A stretch of 64,000 nt of DNA from Poa pratensis (lineage: Eukaryota; Streptophyta; Magnoliopsida; Poales; Poaceae): NCBI GenBank assembly GCA_947311845.1, contig CAMZMU010000027.1:72024184-72088183 (forward strand). Direction: 5' to 3'. A program made the position numbers and the translations under genes. Below are positions 23,455-37,159 of this stretch, piece by piece. The notes beneath the pieces were generated by a model. The model worked only from the letters and a program-made list of their open reading frames with translations, did not search any database and was not told the origin of the DNA. Within the stretch, counting starts at the first letter, position 1; each line of letters opens with the position of its first letter.

Positions 23455-23742
23455 CAAAAAAATTGCTTCATTATTTTGCAGCTCTTATCACATCTCTGGT
23501 CCCGATTCGGCCTGGCAAAGCACTTGGGCCAGAATTACAGCCCATATCCACCGCAGCCCATGACGCAGGCCAAGACCGACGAGACGAGTCCGTTATCGTC
23601 TTCCCCATCTCGTCATATCTGCCGACTCTGCTCCAAGTTTCAGTTCAGCAAGTACACACAGACCCGTTCTCAAAAAAAAAAAAAAAGTACACACAGACCC
23701 ACCGCCCGCCAACAACCACGCCACCATGGCCGGCGCCGGCGA
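23455..23742 (+). promoter_or_regulatory. Promoter/5' UTR block of the thioesterase gene (second copy of a tandem duplication)
   Basis: It contains ggtcccgattcggcctggcaa and the leader running to the ATG at 23726, and is shared with 22375-22616 about 1.08 kb upstream. Two Stowaway MITEs lie between the copies. The only large difference is a 20-bp retroposed insertion with 15-bp TSD at 23666-23685. Confidence 0.6.
23666..23685 (+). mobile_element. Hyper-truncated retroposon: six bases plus A14, flanked by a 15-bp TSD
   Basis: agtacacacagaccc occurs at 23651-23665 and again at 23686-23700, and between them is gttctc followed by 14 A. The upstream duplicate (22562-22580) lacks the insert. The pattern fits a LINE-machinery event that copied little more than the poly(A) tail. 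Confidence 0.7.
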
Positions 23743-25014
23743 GAGCGGCAGACCTCCAGCGTCGTCCCCACCCCGCGACCAGCCGCCCCCCGGGTTCGGA
23801 GACGGCGCGCCGCCGGACAACGCGCTGCACGCCCTGGGCTTCGAGTTCACCCGCATCACCGGGGACGAGGTCCGCGGCCGCCTCACCGTCACGGAGACCT
23901 GCTGCCAGGTGCGTCTTTCTATACAAAACCATGTGTGTAATTTTGTATGACCGGCTGAATCAATTAGTTTCATCGACGTGGTCGCAGCCGTTCAAGATGC
24001 TCAACGGCGGCGTGTCGGCGCTGATCGCGGAGGCGTCGGCGAGCATCGGAGGGTACATGGCGTCCGGGTACAAGAGGGTGGCCGGCGTGCAGCTCTCGAT
24101 CAACCACCTCAGGCCCGCCCGGCTCGGTGAACAGATCGAGGCCAAGGCCAACCCCATCCAGGTCGGCCGCAACATCCAGGTAAGATGATCCATACATCCC
24201 CTCCACCACAATTCCCACACTGAACATTTCCTCCGAGAAATATACTCATGCTGAAATCTTAATTCATCTGGGACGAAGTTCAGTGCTTACCAAAGAAAAT
24301 AAATCTGAGAAGCAGGAAGGCTACATTGAACTTTGATTAATCAGCAGATGCAATGTGGAAGGAATTGTCAACATTCTTGGTTAGTTGGGATTTTTTCTTT
24401 TTTTGGCAACCGGTTTGGTTGGGGAGTGGCAAAATTAAAGGAGAAGGGTGATGGAAATGGAAAGCTGAGCTGCACAACCTTGACTCTCCTTCCTGCCTCA
24501 CAAGTCCTCTCTGGCGTGCTAGCTTCCTAGCAAGATAGACACTTGTCTCTTTCAGACATACCAAGAAAAGAAAATCTTCAGGAGGAAAAAAGTATCAGAT
24601 TAATGCCAGGGAAACCATCGCTAACCATCAGATGTCCATGCGTCATCTGTTAGAACCTCGGATCATACTTTGTTAGGCTAACTGAATTCATTATACAATG
24701 CACCAGTTGTTGTTTAATTAAGCATTATGAAGAAGCATAGGTGTGCATTAGTGCATATGGTTCCTCTTCTGTTGCTTGTTTCTTTAGGTTTTAAACTGTT
24801 CAGGCAACTTCTGGGCTCGGCGATGGCTATGTGTTGTTGAACTTTATTTTGGTTGTGGCAGGTTTGGGAGGTCCAGATATGGCTGATGGATCCTTCCACG
24901 TCGGAGCGCAAACACTTGGTTTCAACAGCAAGAGTTACCATATTAACCAACATGTCAACACCAGAGAAGATGAACAGCTATGAAGAAGTCGTCAAGAAAT
25001 ACTCAAAGCTGTAG
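23726..25014 (+). CDS. DHNAT: 1,4-dihydroxy-2-naphthoyl-CoA thioesterase-like protein (hotdog fold), three exons
   Basis: Exons 23726-23908, 23988-24179 and 24862-25014, all phase 0 with GT/AG introns, encode 175 residues. The product is a PaaI/HGG-type hotdog thioesterase: residues 34-61 ([19 protein letters not shown]) form the first strand, residues 66-80 ([15 protein letters not shown]) are the helix with the likely catalytic Glu76, and [18 protein letters not shown] follows. The C-terminus is ...YSKL, a peroxisomal targeting signal type 1. Plant DHNAT proteins hydrolyse DHNA-CoA in peroxisomes during phylloquinone (vitamin K1) synthesis, and length and SKL fit that family. The start at 23726 is the first ATG after the leader (gccaccATGG, strong context). 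The N-terminal ~30 residues are Pro/Gly-rich and probably disordered. No lesion seen. A promoter duplicate lies upstream and an exon-2 remnant downstream. Confidence 0.88.
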
Positions 25015-25132
25015 GGAGCGTAAATATGTTGTTGTCAAACTAAAACTAAGTAAATAAAATATAGGTATGTGTAGAAGAGAACATCTCCTTGTCAATTACA
25101 TCATCTTGCTTGGTTATATGTCATTGTGGTGT

Positions 25133-25192
25133 ATCCGTTCAAGAAGCTGAATGGCTGTGTGCCGGTGATGATTGTGGAGTCGGCACAAAATA
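25133..25192 (+). pseudogene. Remnant of a second thioesterase exon 2
   Basis: This reads PFKKLNGCVPVMIVESA, clearly related to exon 2 of the upstream gene ([17 protein letters not shown]). It starts after gtgtat, without a proper AG acceptor. No exon 1 or 3 copy accompanies it. It indicates an old tandem duplication of the thioesterase locus. Confidence 0.6.
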
Positions 25193-25795
25193 GCCACTAT
25201 CCTAAGGTGAAATTATTTTTTCCCGTTACTCACAATAGATGGCACGTCTAATTTTTTCACTGAGATAGGGAAAACAATTGAAGTTAAATTATTCCTTACA
25301 ATTCTCACCAAACAGGCACTATCCTAAGATGAAATCTTTTTTCACTAAAAGACACAGAAGATTACACACTTTAAATTATTCCTTACAATTCTCACAAATT
25401 TCTAACAGAGCAGCTTACATCAGAATTCAATACAAACTAGTATAAATAAACGAAAAAGAAATGTTCCAGACGAAACATATTATTACATTTGATTGATACG
25501 TGTTCATTTGTTCAAGCATACATGATATACTTTTACAAACCATGTGTTTCCTATTTCATCTCGCACGGGATCTATTCGTCATTTTACAGCACTAACCATA
25601 ATGGATTCAGATACATGTTTTTTCAGAGTTTAGGTATCCATTTATTTGTTTTACAAGAAAGAAATAAAAGGTTCTTTCTTTTGTTTCAGCTTTTTATCAA
25701 TCAGTGGCTTACAACATGGCTTCCGTGTGGAAGATACCCAAACTATTCTATGATACATGGAAATTTGTAAAGACGTCCATAGTGATCTTGACTCC
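25193..25795. other. Intergenic with a decayed direct repeat
   Basis: actatcctaaggtgaaat (25195) recurs as actatcctaagatgaaat (25319), and aaattattccttacaattctcac occurs twice (about 25285 and 25372), so a block of roughly 120 bp was duplicated and diverged. No gene. The 3' end of the aspartic proteinase gene begins at 25796. Confidence 0.5.
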
Positions 25796-28875
<3,080 letters not shown>

Positions 28876-28886
28876 CTCCACCTTGA
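28876..28886 (-). other. Polypurine tract of the Copia element
   Basis: The minus strand reads CAAGGTGGAG directly before the TGTTG start of the 3' LTR. Confidence 0.75.
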
Positions 28887-28972
28887 CACAAATTCCATCT
28901 TGTAGCATCAACGAGAACCTTTACCCCTGAAACAACAAAGAAAACACCTTCGGCGCCAAATAGCCTCTTGGG

Positions 28973-31849
28973 CTAGACAGTGATACCAACTAAGCCTGAG
29001 CATAGCTCAAACTTAGTAACAGGAACAGGCTTTGTCATCATATCAGCCGGATTATCATGAGTACTAATCTTGCATACCTTCAGCTTACCTTGTGCAACAA
29101 CATCACGCACATAATGGTATTTGATGTCAATGTGCTTTGTTCTCTCATGGAACATCTGATCCTTAGTAAGGTAAATGGCACTCTGACTATCACAAAACAG
29201 GTTAATGCAAGTATCAACTCCACAAAGCTCAGCAAACAAACCTTTCAACCAAACAGTTTCTTTAACTGCTTCTGCAATGGCCATGTATTCAGCCTCCGTG
29301 GTGGATTGGGCAACAACCGGCTGAAGTGTTGCCTTCCAACTAACAGCACAACCACCAATGGTGAACACATAACCTGTGAGGGACCTCCTCTTATCCAAGT
29401 CGGCAGCAAAATCTGAATCCACATAGCCTACGAGTCCCTCACCAGCTCTGCCAAACTTCAAGCAAGCATCAGACGTGCCACGGAGGTACCTGAAAATCCA
29501 CTGAACAGCTTTCCAATGTTCTTTACCAGGATTAGCCATGTATCTACTCACCAAGCTCATAGCATATGACAAATCAGGACGTGAACAGACCATAGCATAC
29601 ATCAAGGAACCAACAGCACTAGAGTATGGAACTCGAGACATGTACTCCAAATCATCATCAGTAGTAGGACATTGAGTAGATGACAACTTAAAATGCGAAG
29701 CAATAGGAGTACTAACAGACTTTGCATCATGCATGTTAAAACGATGAAGAACTTTCTTAATGTAACTTTGCTGACTAAGAAATAAGAACCTAGACTTTCT
29801 GTCACGTGTAATTTCCATACCTAGGATTTTCTTAGCAGCACCAAGATCCTTCATCTCAAATTCGCTGCTCAATTGTGACTTGAGGCAGCGACATCTTTCA
29901 TGCTCTTGGCAGCAATCAACATATCATCAACATATAACAGCAAGTATATAGGCGATCCATCAACAAACTTAATGTACACACAGCTATCAAATTCAGACCT
30001 CTTAAAGCCATGTGACAACATAAATGAATCAAACCTTTTATACCACTGTCGAGGAGATTGTTTCAAACCGTATAAGGACCTTTTCAACTTACAAACAAGA
30101 TCCTCCTTACCCGGCACTATGAACCCTTCAGGCTGGTCCATGTATATCTCCTCCTCCAACTCTCCATGCAGAAACGCAGTTTTAACATCTAACTGCTCAA
30201 GCTCAAGATCATGCATAGCAACAATGGAGAAAAATGTCCGAATAGAACTATGCTTGACAACCGGAGAGAAAACATCATTGTAATCAATACCTGGGATTTG
30301 ACTGAAGCCTTTTGCCACTAACCTTGCCTTAAATCTTGGAGGCTCACTTGGAGACAAACCCTCCTTTCTCTTGAAGATCCACTTACAGCGGACTGCTTTC
30401 TTTTGCTTAGGCAAGCGCACAACATCCCATGTGCCATTCTTCTCAAGTGACTGCATCTCCTCTTGCATAGCGGAGATCCACTTCTCACGGTCACTTGTAG
30501 CAATTGCTTCAGTATACGTGGACGGCTCATGTCCATGCTCCACCTGTTCTGCACAACTCAGAGCATAATTAACAATGTTACACTCCTCAATTAAACGTGG
30601 TCGAGGACCACAATTCCTCCTTTGTCTACCAGCTGCGATAGACAGATTTTGTTGCTGCATAACAGGGGATGAATCAGGCATATTATCATTATCAGAATCA
30701 GAGTTATCTGACGCATCACCATCATTGTCTTCAGTGACAATTTCCTTTTCAGTGGAGTGCTCCACCTCGACACGAATCTGTTCCTCATCTGAACTAGCTG
30801 AAACATCTGAGGACAACTTATCAAAGTACATAGCAGATTCATTGAAAACAACACTCCTGCTCATGAATGCCTTGTTAGTTTCGGGATTCCATAACTTATA
30901 TCCTTTTACACCCGAACCATAACCAATGAAAACAGACTTAACAGCTCTCGGCTCTAATTTCCCATTATCAACATGAGCATAAGCAGTGCAACCGAAAACT
31001 TTAAGCTGTGAATAATCAGCAGGAGTACCTGACCATACCTCCATAGGTGTTTTCTTGTCGAGGGGAATAGATGGTGACCTGTTTATCAAGTAACAGGCGG
31101 TGGCTGCCGCCTCAGCCCAGAAACGCTTACTCATGCGAGCGTTGGAGATCATGCAGCGAGCCTTGGACATGATTGTCCTGTTCATCCGCTCCGCTACACC
31201 ATTCTGCTGAGGCGTGTACGGGATGGTGAGGTGCCTGACAATTCCTTCTGTTCTGCAAAAATCATTAAAAGCATTCGAACAAAATTCACCACCATTGTCA
31301 GTACGAAGTATTTTCACCTTCCTCTCTGTTTGCCTTTCTATCATAGCTTTCCACTCCTTAAAAGCAGCAAACGAATCATCCTTATTTTTCATGAAATAAG
31401 GCCAAACTCTTCTAGAGTAATCATCAATAATAGTAAGCATATAACGAGCACCACCATAAGAGGGCTTACGTGACGGCCCCCAAACATCAGCATGTACATA
31501 TTCAAGTGTACCTTTGGTGGTATGAACGGAAGCATTGAACTTAACTCTTGTGTGCTTACCGAATATGCAATGTTCACAGAATTGCATCTTTCCCAAACTG
31601 CAGTCTTGCAGCAACTCTCTCTTGATCAATTCTGCCATACCAAGTTCACTCATGTGTCCAAGACGCTTATGCCAGAGGTTAGTTTTACTTGAATCATCAT
31701 GAGAAACAGCAGCAACAGTACCAGATAAAGTGCTACCTCTAAGAACATATAACTTAGCAGAATTCATATCACCAACCATAACTATGAGAGAACCTTTTGA
31801 TACCTTCAGAAGTCTGTTTCCGCCGGTATACTTGTACCCGTCACAATCA
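28973..31849 (-). pseudogene. Copia pol: integrase, reverse transcriptase, RNase H
   Basis: Order in minus direction: GAG-pre-integrase with zinc site (WHKRLGHMS, CEHCIFGKH), integrase core with D in EYVHADVWGP, D in RTDNGGEF and E in QQNGVAERMNRT. Then come RT ([53 protein letters not shown]) and RNase H ([28 protein letters not shown]). The integrase-RT frame runs 31779-29872. A one-base frame change near 29880, just after the YVDD region, shifts the remaining RT/RNase H into the ORF that ends at 28973. All catalytic residues are visible. Integrase comes before RT, as in Copia elements. Confidence 0.87.
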
Positions 31850-32987
31850 AGGTACTGAGCGAGATCAAATTTCTCGCCATGGTTGGTATGTGTTTCACGC
31901 CCGTCAACGTGCGTGTCATGCCGTCATGTGTCTTGATCTGAACAGATCCAACGCCAGCAATGGTGCATTGCTGGTCGTTTCCCACACGCACGAAGTCTCC
32001 AGTCTGCACTAACTCATAAGAACTGAACCAATCTCTGTTACAGCAAATATGAAAAGAACATGCAGTATCTAGAATCCACTCATCTTGACGAGAAACACAT
32101 GCAGCTAAAACAGCTAGGCATTCGCCATCAGAACTACCATCAACAACAGCAGCCTCACCGGTATCATTACCTTCATTAGTTTTCGGTTGGTAAGTACCTT
32201 TCCTTTTCTCCTTGTTCTGCAACTTCCAGCAATCATCAATGGTGTGACTACTCTTCTTACAATACCTGCAGAACTTGTCACGGCCTTTAGACTTTGAGCG
32301 ACCTCTGTTGCCCTTGCTCTTGTCTCTGTTGTTGTAGTTGTTGTTGTTGTCTCGCTGCTGAGGCCTTCCTCGGACCTCCAAAGCGTCACCCTTGGAAGAT
32401 GACGACGCCTCCTGCTGTACCATACCCTTCATCTTTTCCCTCGTCATGAGGTGCTCATAAACCTCAGCGGTGGTTAGTTCATCACGGCTAAGCAGTATGG
32501 TATCACGGAAATTTGCATAGGAATTTGGCAGCGAAACTAGAAGTAAAAGTGCAAGATCTTCATCCTCATATTTTACCTCCATCGACACTAGGTCAGAAAC
32601 GATCTCCTTGAAGATCGATATGTGATTCATTACCGAACCACCTTCTTGCAGCTTGTGCGAGAACAACTTCATCTTCACATGCATCTTGCTGGTGAGATCC
32701 TTGGACATGCAGATCGACTCCAGCTTAGCCCACAGCTTGGCTGCGGTTTTCTCCTGTAGTACTTCTTGCAGGATATCATTAGATAGATGAAGTTGAATAA
32801 GAGACACAGCCTTACGGTCTTTTCTCTTCTCATCGGCGGTCCAGTTGGCCGCCTCCTTATCGCCGAATTTCTCCAGCGCTTCGTCAAGATCATTGGACTG
32901 TGCGAGGATCGCACGCATCTTGACCTGCCATAACGAAAATCTCGTCTTGTAGTCCAGCAACGGTAGATCGAACTTCATCGATGCCAT
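31806..32987 (-). pseudogene. Copia gag and protease
   Basis: ATG at 32987. The UBN2-type gag region (RFSLWQVKMRAILAQ, KLWAKLESICM, SLPNSYANFRDTIL) is followed by a basic low-complexity stretch and the zinc knuckle CRYCKKSSHTIDDC (C-x2-C-x4-H-x4-C). The protease motif is WILDTACSFHIC, with D-T-A where D-S/T-G is usual. A one-base deletion near 31849 sends the frame to a stop at 31806; the adjoining frame continues into integrase. The Asp is kept, but the D-T-A triplet may affect protease activity. Confidence 0.82.
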
Positions 32988-33023
32988 CCAAAACCCTAAT
33001 CTGAAAACAGATCTGAAACACGG

Positions 33024-33035
33024 GCTCTGATACCA
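33024..33035 (-). other. Primer binding site (initiator Met tRNA type) of the Copia element
   Basis: The minus strand reads TGGTATCAGAGC, complementary to the 3' end of plant initiator-Met tRNA, two bases inside the 5' LTR. Confidence 0.88.
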
Positions 33036-33037
33036 CT

Positions 33038-33311
33038 TGTTACAAAAGATAGCAAGAAACGATGAAGTAGCGGAAAGATCAAACCAACGGGGACACGAGA
33101 TTTAACGTGGAAAACCCCTCCAAACAAAGGAGAGGAAAAAACCACGGGCGCCAGCCAGCAATCACTTCACTATATCGGGGTGAGGTTACAAACGCCGTGG
33201 GTTTACAATGTATGGCTTGGCATACCCTAACCGGCGGCTTACAAGATGTATTTATAGTGGACAAACCCTAAGTCGGCTGCAGTCCGACTCGGAAACGATC
33301 CGTACCGTACC
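33038..33311 (-). repeat. 5' LTR of the Copia element, truncated
   Basis: It matches 28469-28742 without a difference that I can find, then diverges (left copy gcgggtgg, right copy cgaggg). The missing part is the outer 133 bp (start of U3). The CTATAAAT box is retained at about 33249-33256. The 5-mer acccg stands at the breakpoint (33309-33313), equal to the expected TSD, but this may be chance. Confidence 0.85.
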
Positions 33312-33344
33312 CGAGGGATGTTTAAACCTCTAGAGATTAATGCA

Positions 33345-33530
33345 TCGGGCCGGGCCGGGCCTATTTTCGGGCTCATTTGCAAGGCCCGGGCCTGGCCCGA
33401 CTATCTGCTCGGGCTGATTTTCCCAGGCCCGGGCCCGGCCCGGTGGTAAGCCTGGCCCGGCCCGGCCCGAGAATTAGGCGTCGGGCCGGGCCGGGTCGCT
33501 CGGGCCGGGCTGCCCATGCCCAGATATAGA
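33345..33530 (-). repeat. GGCCC-rich cluster, possible hAT subterminal region
   Basis: Dense alternating gggcc/cccgg words. On the minus strand from about 33530 it reads TGGGCATGGGCAGCCCGG, resembling termini and subterminal repeats of plant hAT (Ac-like) elements. No transposase ORF and no matching opposite terminus found. Confidence 0.35.
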
Positions 33531-35294
33531 TGGGGGTGAGACATCGGTGAAGAATTGAAGGCGAGAGCAACGTGTTTGCCGGTGGCGTGGCAGCGTGCTC
33601 CACGCCCCCGCGCCATTTTGATTTTTAATTTCGTTCAGCTGCCGTGCTATCTTGTGGGCCGCTGGGGCTGCAGAGATTTTTTTCTACTGTACAAGAGATC
33701 ATCCGATTTCATTCGTTAATTATATGGATATTACCTCTTATTGGTCAAAAGTGAATGTAGAGTATGTTTGGCCAATCATGTAGTTGAACATAAATAGAAT
33801 TGGAGAGTGTCATTGGCTCCCGAGATCCTTGCTCCCTCGATTTGTTTTTAAAAACCTGAAAACTGCATCTAGGAGTTTTAAAAATTCTAAAAAGAAACCT
33901 GGACATAGCCAATGGTGTCTTTCACAAACGTGCAATCGAACTATACTCTAAAGTCGATCTATGTGTATCATTACTGCTAATATTTTTATATATTTAATTG
34001 TTCAAAATTATTATACATTGCCCTTTGACAGAATTTATACAATTTATTTTTGGGAATAGAGCAAATAGATTGCAATAAAATAGCATTCAATCCATAAAGA
34101 AAAGTTAATTAAATCTCTAGTAAAACAAGAGGACCACAAAAGCCTTTTATAAAACCTAAAGAGCTGTTACAACTTCAAAACGCCCCCTGCTTCCCTCATT
34201 TGTCTGGTCAACGGTGAGACAAAAAGATATGGACCCAACCGCACCCCTCAAACCCAGACCAAATGTTTGGGATATCTGGCACCCAACAAACACGGCCTAT
34301 ACGTGGGACGGATATGGTGCGGTCCGGACACACCCAAACGCGGTCGGCCATGGTGTAAGGCTCGATGATGCCCAGGGTTTAGAGCCGGTGGGAACATTTG
34401 AGATCTCCCCTCCCGTGCACTTACGACGAGGAGGAGTTCGCCTCCGCTTAGCTATCAATCGGTCACGGCTGGACATGGGCGGCTCGAGCTCTATGCCGGC
34501 AATGTGCAATGCAGTCGCTGGTTCATGCTGGCACCACCTAGATCTGCAACATCCGTACACCATCCTCCTCGAGTCGCATCGGTGCACGCATGCCCTGTCG
34601 GACTCCCCTGCGCTGACTCAGATGGAGCCTTTTGTAGGACCGGTTAGATGCTCGTGCTTATTTCGCGCTCCTTGATGCCCGCCAACAAGGACGGTGGAGT
34701 CAGAGGCCTGACCAATCTTATCGGCGTGTTAGGCAGAGGGCCCGTGTAGAATACGAACGGATTCCGACAAAGAAACAAGAACAAAAAAAAGACTGAAAAA
34801 AGGAAAAATAAAAAATGATAAAAACTAAACCGAGAAAGCCAAAATGTGCCAGCCCATCCCGCAGGCCGCTGCGGGCGAGGGGTATTCCAGGTCGCAGTGA
34901 GCGATGTAAAGTGGTTGCGAGTGCATTACACACGAGCCCATGCACAAATAATTTCAAAGCTTAACAATATTGTACTACTCTTCTGCCTCACATAGCATAT
35001 AATCCAACTCATGCATGTCTTATAAATGATAATCGGATTAGACATACAAATTTTTTATACGACCGGAGAACCATACTAACTTACTTATAGACTGATAGTC
35101 TCAGCCTCACACAGTAATACTGATATTCTTTGAAGCTAAGTAGAGATAGAAGAAATCAACATTATAATTAGCACTAAATTACCGAAGATAGCTAGGTCGG
35201 CAGTGGTTGCAGGGTCAGCAGTGAGCTGCGGCGGCGTGCATCTGCAACAGCTCCCCTGCAGCCCTGCTGGTCACTGTCGCCGACGACGTCGAGT
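33531..35294. other. Intergenic, no supported gene
   Basis: Mixed-composition sequence. A plus-strand open frame at 34214-34675 has no recognisable domain. AT-rich stretches occur at 33950-34150 and 34760-34830. Confidence 0.4.
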
Positions 35295-36167
35295 CTAGGC
35301 GAGGTGGGCCTTGTCAACGGTCTCCTGCTGGTGGCTCTTGCACACCATGTACACCACCGGCTGCGCCACAAGCGCGACGACGAGCACCGCGTACAGAGCC
35401 ACGAACATCGCCGCCCCCGCGGCCACCTGGAACGCCAGCCCGAGGCCCAGCGCGTCGTCCACCACCAGCGCCGGGAAGGCCTTCAGAACGGCGATGACGC
35501 AACCGTCGAGCGTGACGAAGACGCACGCGGCCGCCCAGAACTTCCCGGCGAGGAGCTCCCGGCTCCTACGCACGGCGGAAAAGACGGTGACGTCCTCGAG
35601 CACCGAGACCACGCAGGCCAGCTTCCACACCACGATGATGTACGCGCTGGCGCATCCCGCCGCGCTGGCCCATCCCAGCAGGCGCAGCGGCAGCACGGTC
35701 TCGAGCTCGAGCCAGAGCAAGCCGCCAGCGACGGAAAGCGAGATGGAGATAACGAACAAGGGGACTGCCACGTGGAGCAACGTGGAGAAGAGCCGCGAGA
35801 GCGGGCCGACGGGGAGGTCCTCCTTGAGGACGCGGTCGGCGGCAAGGAGGTCGCCTCTCGTGCGGTAGAGAGTGGCGACGCAGAGCACGTAGGCAGCCGT
35901 GCAGAGGAGCAAGAGCCCAAGGTTGACGATCTCGAGGAGGAAGCAGGCCGACACGGTCGTGAGGAGACGGAGGACGCCGGGGCTGCAGGAGGCGACGCGG
36001 GAGGAGAGGGCGCTGCCGGCGGCGGCGTTGGCGAGCAAGAGCGCGGAGAGCAACGGGGGGCCCAGGCTGGCGAAGTTGGGCAGGATTGTCCGGCGGACCA
36101 CGCGGCTGGTCTCGCGGCAGATGCCGCCGAGGCCGAGGGCACCGAGATCCTGCTGATCCCACTCCAT
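35295..36167 (-). CDS. Multipass membrane protein, plant family related to At1g31130/At4g19950 (tentative)
   Basis: Single-exon gene of 290 residues. I take the ATG at 36167 rather than 36185 because the decayed paralogue begins at the equivalent position (MDCEPDQLDLGALG versus MEWDQQDLGALG). Six hydrophobic segments are visible: about 35-55, 72-100, 126-152, 163-190, 209-231 and 243-275. The block VVWKLACVVSVLEDV followed by RRSRELLAGKFW (179-211) resembles the signature of a plant integral-membrane family sometimes labelled polyadenylate-binding-protein-binding proteins; its biochemical role is unknown. No signal peptide; short hydrophilic tails (C-terminus KSHQQETVDKAHLA). No introns, GC-rich third positions, no lesion. 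A large overlapping plus-strand frame is a GC-driven shadow. Confidence 0.75.
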   Translation of the reverse strand: MEWDQQDLGALGLGGICRETSRVVRRTILPNFASLGPPLLSALLLANAAAGSALSSRVASCSPGVLRLLTTVSACFLLEIVNLGLLLLCTAAYVLCVATLYRTRGDLLAADRVLKEDLPVGPLSRLFSTLLHVAVPLFVISISLSVAGGLLWLELETVLPLRLLGWASAAGCASAYIIVVWKLACVVSVLEDVTVFSAVRRSRELLAGKFWAAACVFVTLDGCVIAVLKAFPALVVDDALGLGLAFQVAAGAAMFVALYAVLVVALVAQPVVYMVCKSHQQETVDKAHLA

Positions 36168-37150
36168 TGATGGACGGAAGTACACGTACCGTGGTGGTCA
36201 GGTGGTGCTGAAGCAAGAGATCACGAGCGCACACGGAGGCAGATGAAGCGACGGGGAGCAAAGTGACTTTGGCGGTGCTCGCTGAGTTGCCGACACGTCT
36301 TCATTTTCTCTCTGAGCATTTTTGGTAAGTTGAGCTGACATAGTGCCACTGAAATTCAATGTGTTCACGTGGTGGTTGCCCAAGCACGAACTTGGTAAAA
36401 GAGGGTGGCATGGGTTTTGATTTTTTCTGTACGTGGTGGATGGACTCGATCCAAAAGTTAATCGTGTTTTTGCCATTAGGCTTGATTTGCCCTGCCAGAG
36501 GTTTAAAACCCCAATTAAAAAATGCATGAAACTGAATGCAGGACAAACCAGATTGACGATGGATCATGCTAAGCACTAGCAAGAGCTGTATGCAATGATC
36601 TGAATTCCTCGAGTGGTTAAGTTTTTTAATGTATGTGAAACTACCACTGCACAAACAGAAATTCCTCGAGTGTTATGGATCGATCACAAGTGTGAGGATT
36701 TCAAGTAAGTTTGCCAATTAGTTGAAAACAAATGAAATAATTAACAACCAAACAATATCCTGAAAACAGCAATTTATGTTGGTTTTACAAAATAAGTACA
36801 AACATCTACTTTTCTTTCTAGCGTAAGTAAATTATAAAATAGTTGTTGCAAATTACAGCTTTGAAAGCATATATACTTGAGTTGATCATCTAACAAGGAG
36901 GGGGCATTTTTTCTTTTTAAAAATAGTTGCAATGTTACTTATATTTATTTTCATGTTGTGAAGTGTATTTCTGATTTTTCTCATCGTTGAATTCCTACAA
37001 AATTTGACACAAATAAGTATTATCTTCTATATTCTTCAGACTTCCTAACTATCTATGATGGTACATTGGTTAATGAGTAATAGTGGCTTATGAGTCAAAG
37101 CAGTTAGGTAATCAGAACAAGGGCAGCCAAAAGGAAGATTTCAGTGGAAC
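36168..37150. other. Upstream region of the membrane protein gene, no other feature
   Basis: AT-rich beyond 36600. No supported ORF. aacatctacttttctttcta at 36801-36820 recurs exactly next to the Helitron end at 45501-45520. Confidence 0.4.
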
Positions 37151-37159
37151 CATCTCCTT

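Noticed and set aside
33319..33335. gtttaaac and tctaga restriction-site-like words suggesting a vector junction
   Set aside because: No flanking vector or linker sequence is seen; plant repeat-like sequence continues on both sides, so chance is likelier.
34214..34675. 153-residue plus-strand open frame
   Set aside because: No domain, no intron or promoter signals, and composition unlike a gene.
35304..36170. 288-residue plus-strand open frame over the membrane protein gene
   Set aside because: Charged low-complexity shadow of a GC-rich gene; the minus strand has six consistent hydrophobic segments and a paralogue.
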